9,867 nucleotides of DNA from Candidatus Shapirobacteria bacterium CG2_30_35_20 (GTDB lineage Bacteria > Patescibacteriota > Microgenomatia > UBA12405), in NCBI GenBank assembly GCA_001873665.1, contig MNZO01000022.1, forward strand, positions 1 through 9,867. The letters are read 5' to 3'. A model generated the notes under the pieces. It saw only the letters and a list, made by a program, of their open reading frames with translations. It was not told the origin of the DNA and did not search any database. Below are positions 5,319 to 9,867 of the stretch, piece after piece. The position numbers were made by a program, and so were the translations under genes. The stretch's first letter is position 1. Each line of letters opens with the position of its first letter.

Positions 5319-5348
5319 ATTGATAATTGTGAATTGTAAATTGATAAT
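5319..5348 (-). repeat. Heptamer tandem array ATTNNCA (four units) after rpsL
   Basis: On the minus strand four 7-bp units follow each other directly: ATTATCA first and last, with ATTTACA and ATTCACA between. The first base of the array is the last base of the rpsL stop codon. The unit ATTATCA also opens the array inside the oxidoreductase gene. No stable hairpin with a T-tract is formed, so this is not an evident terminator. Confidence 0.75.
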
Positions 5349-5770
5349 TAAGCTGCTGTTTTTGTCGGCCTTTTGGTACCGTATTTACTGCGTGATTGTA
5401 AGCGACCAGCGACAGGAGCGGCGTCGTATTTACCACGTAAAATATGATAACGGACACCGGGGAGGTCTCGAACCCGACCAGCCCGAACAGAAACGATACC
5501 ATGTTCGGCTAGGTTGTGACCAATACCAGGAATATAGGCAGTGATGGTAGCTTTGTTGCTCAAGCGGACACGAGCGACCTTACGTAAAGCCGAATGGGGT
5601 TTTTTGGGAGTCATAGTTTTGACAACCGTAACCACTCCTTTTTTAAAAGGATTAAAAGTATTAACTAAACGATTTTTGATACTATTAAAATTATTGCGTA
5701 AAGCACCTGATTTTAATTTCGAACGACGAACGATTCGACCCTTTCTAATTAGTTGATTGACGGTTGGCAT
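5348..5770 (-). CDS. rpsL: 30S ribosomal protein S12
   Basis: The 140-residue protein starts MPTVNQLIRKGR and contains TPKKPHSALRKVARVRL (54-70), PGIGHNLAEH (81-90), GRVRDLPGVRYH (98-109) and SRSKYGTKRP, all S12 signatures. S12 sits at the decoding centre and governs codon-recognition accuracy. Residues about 25-40 are an insertion relative to E. coli, at the place where Bacillus-type S12 also has one. Lys57 matches E. coli Lys43 and is kept. Arg101 replaces the position known as Lys88, and His59 replaces the nearly universal Asn of the PNSALRK motif. The ATG lies 6 bp after the rpoC stop, without a Shine-Dalgarno sequence (AAAAATAT precedes it), so coupling to rpoC translation is likely. Confidence 0.97.
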   Translation of the reverse strand: MPTVNQLIRKGRIVRRSKLKSGALRNNFNSIKNRLVNTFNPFKKGVVTVVKTMTPKKPHSALRKVARVRLSNKATITAYIPGIGHNLAEHGIVSVRAGRVRDLPGVRYHILRGKYDAAPVAGRLQSRSKYGTKRPTKTAA

Positions 5771-5776
5771 ATATTT

Positions 5777-8700
5777 TTATTTTTGTTGAATCTTTCCAAC
5801 AGGAATAAGACGTCCGATAATAACATTTTCCTTGAGTCCTATCAAGTGATCGACTTCACCTAAAAGTGAGGCCTCGGTTAGAACTGATGTAGTTTGTTGA
5901 AAAGAGGCGGCCGATAACCATGAACCAGTTGACAGAGCCGATTGAATTAAACCCAATAAAACCTTTTTACCTTTGGATGGTTTTTCACCGCGGGCTTTGG
6001 CTTTTTCGTTTTCATCCATATAAACGGCACGAGTAACAATTTGACCAAACAAGAAGTTGGTATCCTCGGGATCATCGATTTTGATTTTGTCACTCATCTC
6101 TTTGACGATAACTTCAACATGCTTGTCGTGAATACCGACACCCTGGGATTCATAAACCCCTTGAATACTATTAATCAAATACTTTTGAGCAGCTTGCAGT
6201 CCAGAAACTTCAAGAATGTTACGAACATCGAGTGGGCCGGAACATAATTGAGTCCCAGTTGAAACCAGATCACCATCAGCGACCAATAATGTAACATTAC
6301 TGGGCAATTGATAGGAGACGGTCTTGCTGACATTATTTTCATCTTTACCAGTAATTTTGATGTCAAAACCATCGATGGTTTCTTTGATTTTTATTTTGCC
6401 ATTAATTTCGGAAATTGGTGACGGGAATTTGGGCAGGCGGACTTCAAAAAGTTCCTGAATTCTGGGCAAACCTTGAGTCACGTCAACACCAAGAACACCG
6501 CCAGTGTGTTTGGTGCGGAGTGTTAGCTGAGTACCTGGTTCACCGATTGATTGAGCGGCGATGACTCCAACTGGCACACCTAAACCAACAAGTTTACGGG
6601 TAGACAAATCCCAGCCGTAACATTGACGACATAAACCTTGTTTGGCTTTGCAAGTCAAGGCCGAACGGACAGCAACGTTGATTACAGACGAATCTTCAAT
6701 TAATGTCTGGAGATGGTTATCGATTAAAGTACCAGCGACAACGATAATTTTTTTGGTTTTAGGATCAATGATATCTTCGCCAACAACTCGCCCAAGTAAT
6801 CGACGACCAAAAAATTTTTCGCGACCTTTTTCGGTCCGAGAAATAGTCCAATATTTGGTGGATCCACAATCATCTTCGCGAGTAATGGCGACATGAGCAC
6901 TGTCAACCAATCGGCGAGTCAAATAACCAGCATCAGCAGTACGTAAGGCGGTATCAGCCAAACCTTTACGAGTACCACGAGCACCAGTAATATATTCAAA
7001 GACCGATAAGCCTTCGCGAAAATTGGATTTGGTGGGTAATTGAACAATTTTACCAGTAGGATCGACCATAAGTCCACGCATACCGGAAAGCTGTTTGATT
7101 TGATCCTTAGAGGCACGTTTGATACCAGCAGCAGCAATGATTCTGATAGGAGAGTCTATATCGAGCGTGGCCCAAGTTTTCTCTGCAATATCTTCGGTAA
7201 CTTCCATCCAAACACTTTGTGATAAACGCTTTTTTTCCTCATTGGTAACCAAACCAGTACGATATGACTCTTCAATTTCGACAACACGTTTGTTGGCAGT
7301 TTCAATAATTTTACTTTTCTCAGGTAAATAACCACAATCGGCCATAGATAGGGATAAACCAGAAAGGGTAAATCCAGCAAAACCGATATCTTTTAGGGAA
7401 TCGATAAGGTGAACGGTTTTGATACGACCAGCAATTTCAATCGACTTAACAATAAGGTCATTCAAAGCCTTACTGCCTGCCATTGGTGTATTTATAAATT
7501 CAAATTCTTTGGGAAGAATAGAATTAAACCAAATACGACCATAGGTAGTTTTGACTAATTTTCCGTCTATTTTGACAACAACCAACTCACGCAAACCAAT
7601 TTTTTTGGATTGGTAGGCTAAAGTAGCTTCATCGGAATCAGATAAAATTGATAAATTAGAGAAACCTTCACGAACTTCAGTTTCCAAATCGGCACTTTGA
7701 ACTGAAGTGAGGTAATAACAACCAACCGCCATTTCCTGAGAGGGAATGGAAACTGGAGCACCATCAGACGGTTTGAGAAGATTTCGTGAAGGTAACATTA
7801 AGAGTTTGGCTTCACGTTGGGAAGCGACGGAAAGAGGTAAATGGACACCCATTTGATCTCCATCAAAGTCAGCATTGAAACCTTTACAGACACAAGGATG
7901 AATACGAATGGCCAATCCATCGGTCAAAATTGGTTTGAAGGCTTGGATGGATAGTTTGTGTAAGGTAGGAGCCCGATTCAGTAAAACGTAGGTGTCTTTG
8001 GTAACTTTTTCCAAAATGTCATAAACCTCATTAATACGGTGATCAATTAAGTTTTTGGCACTTTTAATGTTAGCGGCTAAACCGGAATTCATCAATTCAC
8101 GTAAAACAAAGGGGCGATACATTTCCAGAGCGATTTCTTTGGGTAAGCCAACCTGATTTAGCTTTAACTCAGGACCAACCACGATAACTGAGCGTCCAGA
8201 ATAATCGACACGTTTACCGAGTAGGTTACGGCGGAAGCGACCCTTTTTACTTCGTAACAAATCAGAAAGTGATCGAGGTAATCGTTTGGCATTATTTTTA
8301 CTTTTGTTCTTGGCTGATTTTTGAGAATCGATAAGCATATCGACCGATTCTTGAAGCATCCGTTTTTCATTACGCAAAATAATCTCGGGAGCTCCTAATT
8401 TAATGAGCTTTTTAAGACGGTTATTACGATTAATTAAGCGGCGATAAAGATCGTTTAAATCACTGGTGGCAAAGCGACCACCAGTAAGCTGAACCATAGG
8501 ACGTAAATCTGGTGGTATAACAGGCACATATTTGAGAATTGTCCAGCTGGGATCAATGGACTCAGAAATCATACCGTTTATAATCCTGATTTTGTACATA
8601 ATTTTCTTTTTCTTAAGTTTAGAGTTGGTTTTATCTAACTCTGTCTTTAAATTTTTGACCGTGGCCGGCAAATCTAGGCCTTGCATAACTTGGTGTAAAG

Positions 8701-9511
8701 CCTCAGCTCCCATTTTTGACTCATAAAAAATATTGGCCTTAAATTGTTCCAAATAGAATTCTTCCTCGTCGGTTAAAACTGATAAAACTTGGAGATTTTT
8801 AACTTTTTCTTCTAAGAAATTCATTAAAGATTCGATACGATTTTTTTCAGAAGAAGCTTTGTTCTCAATTTTTTGTAAATCCTGTTTTAATTTAACAGCT
8901 CGTTCTTTTTGGGCAATTAAAAGCTGTTCTTGATTTTTGATTTTTTTCTGGAGATTTTTGGTCTCAGTCTCAGATTCGACTTTGGTTTTGTCGGATATTA
9001 TTTTGGCATCAATATCAATTTGAGCTTGACGTTTGTTTGAATTGACTGAAAGATTTTGCATAGCCTCTTTACGGAGGTCTTTGTTGATAGAGGTGACTAA
9101 ATATTTGGTGAAATAAACGACAGATTCCAAATCTTTTTGAGAAACATCTAAAATAACTCCAATGGGGGAAGGAGTGTTGCGTAGATACCATAAATGAACG
9201 ATGGGGGTAGCGAGGGTAATGTGACCCATGCGTTCACGACGGACTTTGCTGGTAGTGACTTCAACACCACACTTATCACAAATAACGCCTTTAAATCGGA
9301 TTTTTTTGTATTTTCCACAATAACATTCATAGTCGTGTGAAGGACCAAAAATTTTCTCACAAAAGAGACCATCTTTTTCTGGACGCCAAGAACGATAATT
9401 AATAGTTTCTGGTTTTAAGACTTCACCTTGAGACCAGGCTAAAACTTCGGTTGGGGACGCCAACTTAATTTTAATACCAGTGAAATTGAGCATGTTTTTA
9501 AATTTGAACAT
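5777..9511 (-). CDS. rpoC: DNA-directed RNA polymerase subunit beta'
   Basis: This complete 1244-residue beta' subunit forms, with RpoB, the active centre of RNA polymerase. The N-terminal zinc site is Cys63, Cys65, Cys78 and Cys81. A Lys/Glu/Gln-rich coiled-coil insert occupies about 145-245, before the conserved MGAEAL (267-272). GKRVDYSGRSVI is at 432-443. NADFDGDQM (546-554) carries the Mg-binding Asp548, Asp550 and Asp552. The bridge helix is around GLADTALRTADAGYLTRRLV (850-869). The second zinc site is Cys882, Cys954, Cys961 and Cys964. The trigger-loop segment is GEPGTQLTLRTKHTGG (990-1005), with Leu998 and Lys1001 at positions that are Met932 and Phe935 in E. coli. Gly555 replaces the common Ala after DGDQM. 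ATG 9511 has a strong AAGGAGG 10 nt upstream and lies 2 bp after the rpoB stop. An in-frame Met at residue 7 is less well placed. Confidence 0.98.
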   Translation of the reverse strand: MFKFKNMLNFTGIKIKLASPTEVLAWSQGEVLKPETINYRSWRPEKDGLFCEKIFGPSHDYECYCGKYKKIRFKGVICDKCGVEVTTSKVRRERMGHITLATPIVHLWYLRNTPSPIGVILDVSQKDLESVVYFTKYLVTSINKDLRKEAMQNLSVNSNKRQAQIDIDAKIISDKTKVESETETKNLQKKIKNQEQLLIAQKERAVKLKQDLQKIENKASSEKNRIESLMNFLEEKVKNLQVLSVLTDEEEFYLEQFKANIFYESKMGAEALHQVMQGLDLPATVKNLKTELDKTNSKLKKKKIMYKIRIINGMISESIDPSWTILKYVPVIPPDLRPMVQLTGGRFATSDLNDLYRRLINRNNRLKKLIKLGAPEIILRNEKRMLQESVDMLIDSQKSAKNKSKNNAKRLPRSLSDLLRSKKGRFRRNLLGKRVDYSGRSVIVVGPELKLNQVGLPKEIALEMYRPFVLRELMNSGLAANIKSAKNLIDHRINEVYDILEKVTKDTYVLLNRAPTLHKLSIQAFKPILTDGLAIRIHPCVCKGFNADFDGDQMGVHLPLSVASQREAKLLMLPSRNLLKPSDGAPVSIPSQEMAVGCYYLTSVQSADLETEVREGFSNLSILSDSDEATLAYQSKKIGLRELVVVKIDGKLVKTTYGRIWFNSILPKEFEFINTPMAGSKALNDLIVKSIEIAGRIKTVHLIDSLKDIGFAGFTLSGLSLSMADCGYLPEKSKIIETANKRVVEIEESYRTGLVTNEEKKRLSQSVWMEVTEDIAEKTWATLDIDSPIRIIAAAGIKRASKDQIKQLSGMRGLMVDPTGKIVQLPTKSNFREGLSVFEYITGARGTRKGLADTALRTADAGYLTRRLVDSAHVAITREDDCGSTKYWTISRTEKGREKFFGRRLLGRVVGEDIIDPKTKKIIVVAGTLIDNHLQTLIEDSSVINVAVRSALTCKAKQGLCRQCYGWDLSTRKLVGLGVPVGVIAAQSIGEPGTQLTLRTKHTGGVLGVDVTQGLPRIQELFEVRLPKFPSPISEINGKIKIKETIDGFDIKITGKDENNVSKTVSYQLPSNVTLLVADGDLVSTGTQLCSGPLDVRNILEVSGLQAAQKYLINSIQGVYESQGVGIHDKHVEVIVKEMSDKIKIDDPEDTNFLFGQIVTRAVYMDENEKAKARGEKPSKGKKVLLGLIQSALSTGSWLSAASFQQTTSVLTEASLLGEVDHLIGLKENVIIGRLIPVGKIQQK

Positions 9512-9513
9512 AT

Positions 9514-9867
9514 TTAGTTTTCCTCCTTAATTTCGGTCTCTTCTAATATGGGATCTTCTTCAATTTCACCGTCTGGTGAAATATCGATAACCAGCCCAGC
9601 TAATTCTTTGGTGAGAACTTTGAATGATTCGGGAATGTCAGGTTCAGGAATAGGCAAGCCTTTGATGATCGCTTGGAAAGCACGAGTCCGACCTTCAATA
9701 TCGTCTGACTTGATAGTCAACATTTCCTGTAAAGTGTGGGCAGCTTGATGGGCTTCTAGGGCCCAAACTTCCATTTCTCCAAGACGCTGTCCACCCATTC
9801 TGGCTTTTCCACCGAGAGGTTGTTGAGTGACTAAAGAATAAGGTCCAGTGGAACGGGCATGAACCTT
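9514..9867 (-). CDS. rpoB: DNA-directed RNA polymerase subunit beta (C-terminal 117 residues; 5' part outside window)
   Basis: The frame enters from the window edge as KVHARSTGPYSLVTQQPLGG and continues KARMGGQRLGEMEVWALEAH, the highly conserved C-terminal block of RpoB. TLQEMLTIKSDDIEGR and PESFKVLTKEL follow. This region forms the clamp/anchor contact with beta'. The end (ISPDGEIEEDPILEETEIKE) is a short acidic tail. Its last codons, AAG GAG GAA AAC TAA, also make the rpoC Shine-Dalgarno sequence. An internal ATG at 9798 is not the start, because the conserved sequence continues upstream of it. Confidence 0.98.
   Translation of the reverse strand, partial: KVHARSTGPYSLVTQQPLGGKARMGGQRLGEMEVWALEAHQAAHTLQEMLTIKSDDIEGRTRAFQAIIKGLPIPEPDIPESFKVLTKELAGLVIDISPDGEIEEDPILEETEIKEEN
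9522..9528 (-). promoter_or_regulatory. Strong Shine-Dalgarno sequence for rpoC inside the end of rpoB
   Basis: AAGGAGG on the minus strand lies 10 nt before the rpoC ATG and within the last rpoB codons. It is the only strong Shine-Dalgarno sequence I see in the window. It fixes the rpoC start and links translation of the two polymerase subunits. Confidence 0.85.

Noticed and set aside
6175..7380. Several 60-85 codon frames on both strands within rpoC.
   Set aside because: They overlap a fully conserved beta' coding frame and show no independent motifs or start signals.

Overview
The window looks like a chromosomal piece of a Candidate Phyla Radiation (Patescibacteria) bacterium, most likely Microgenomates-like. 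This is inferred from its overall character, not from a database match. The DNA is AT-rich and several starts have no Shine-Dalgarno sequence. A membrane protein combines a long cytoplasmic domain, a Pro/Thr linker and a LytR_C domain. RpoC carries a long coiled-coil insert, and short palindromic and heptameric repeats occur inside genes and gaps. TGA serves as a normal stop (end of the integrase gene), which argues against the recoded Gracilibacteria/Absconditabacteria lineages.

Left part (1-2711), accessory in character. A 5'-complete, 3'-truncated minus-strand gene (1-523) encodes a two-cysteine racemase/epimerase of the DapF superfamily, with motifs resembling the histidine racemase CntK. 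It diverges from a plus-strand pair: a complete tyrosine recombinase (694-1518) whose stop overlaps the start of an FAD-dependent oxidoreductase (1515-2711). The 170-bp divergent gap holds a 12-bp direct repeat and a 32-bp interrupted inverted repeat, which could be a recombinase or operator site. The oxidoreductase gene contains two in-frame repeat insertions: a GC-rich palindromic element and a heptamer array.

Right part (2727-9867), all minus strand. Read 5'->3' it is the end of rpoB, then rpoC, rpsL, rpsG, a 68-residue DUF5678-like protein, a retropepsin-like aspartic protease, and a membrane-anchored LytR_C protein. The first four are the conserved transcription/translation cluster. fusA and tuf, which commonly follow rpsG, are not there; three accessory or envelope genes take their place. 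The small-protein and LytR_C genes are each preceded by nearly the same sequence, an extended -10 box (TGNTATCAT) five nucleotides before ATG. This suggests they start leaderless mRNAs from internal promoters.

The most interesting leads are the duplicated leaderless-type promoter, the DUF5678/retropepsin pair under one copy of it, the heptamer arrays shared between a coding region and the rpsL-rpsG gap, the palindromic element read as protein, the CntK-like racemase beside a recombinase with a candidate site, and a natural S12 Arg at the classical Lys88 streptomycin position. No tRNA, rRNA, CRISPR array or insertion sequence was seen.
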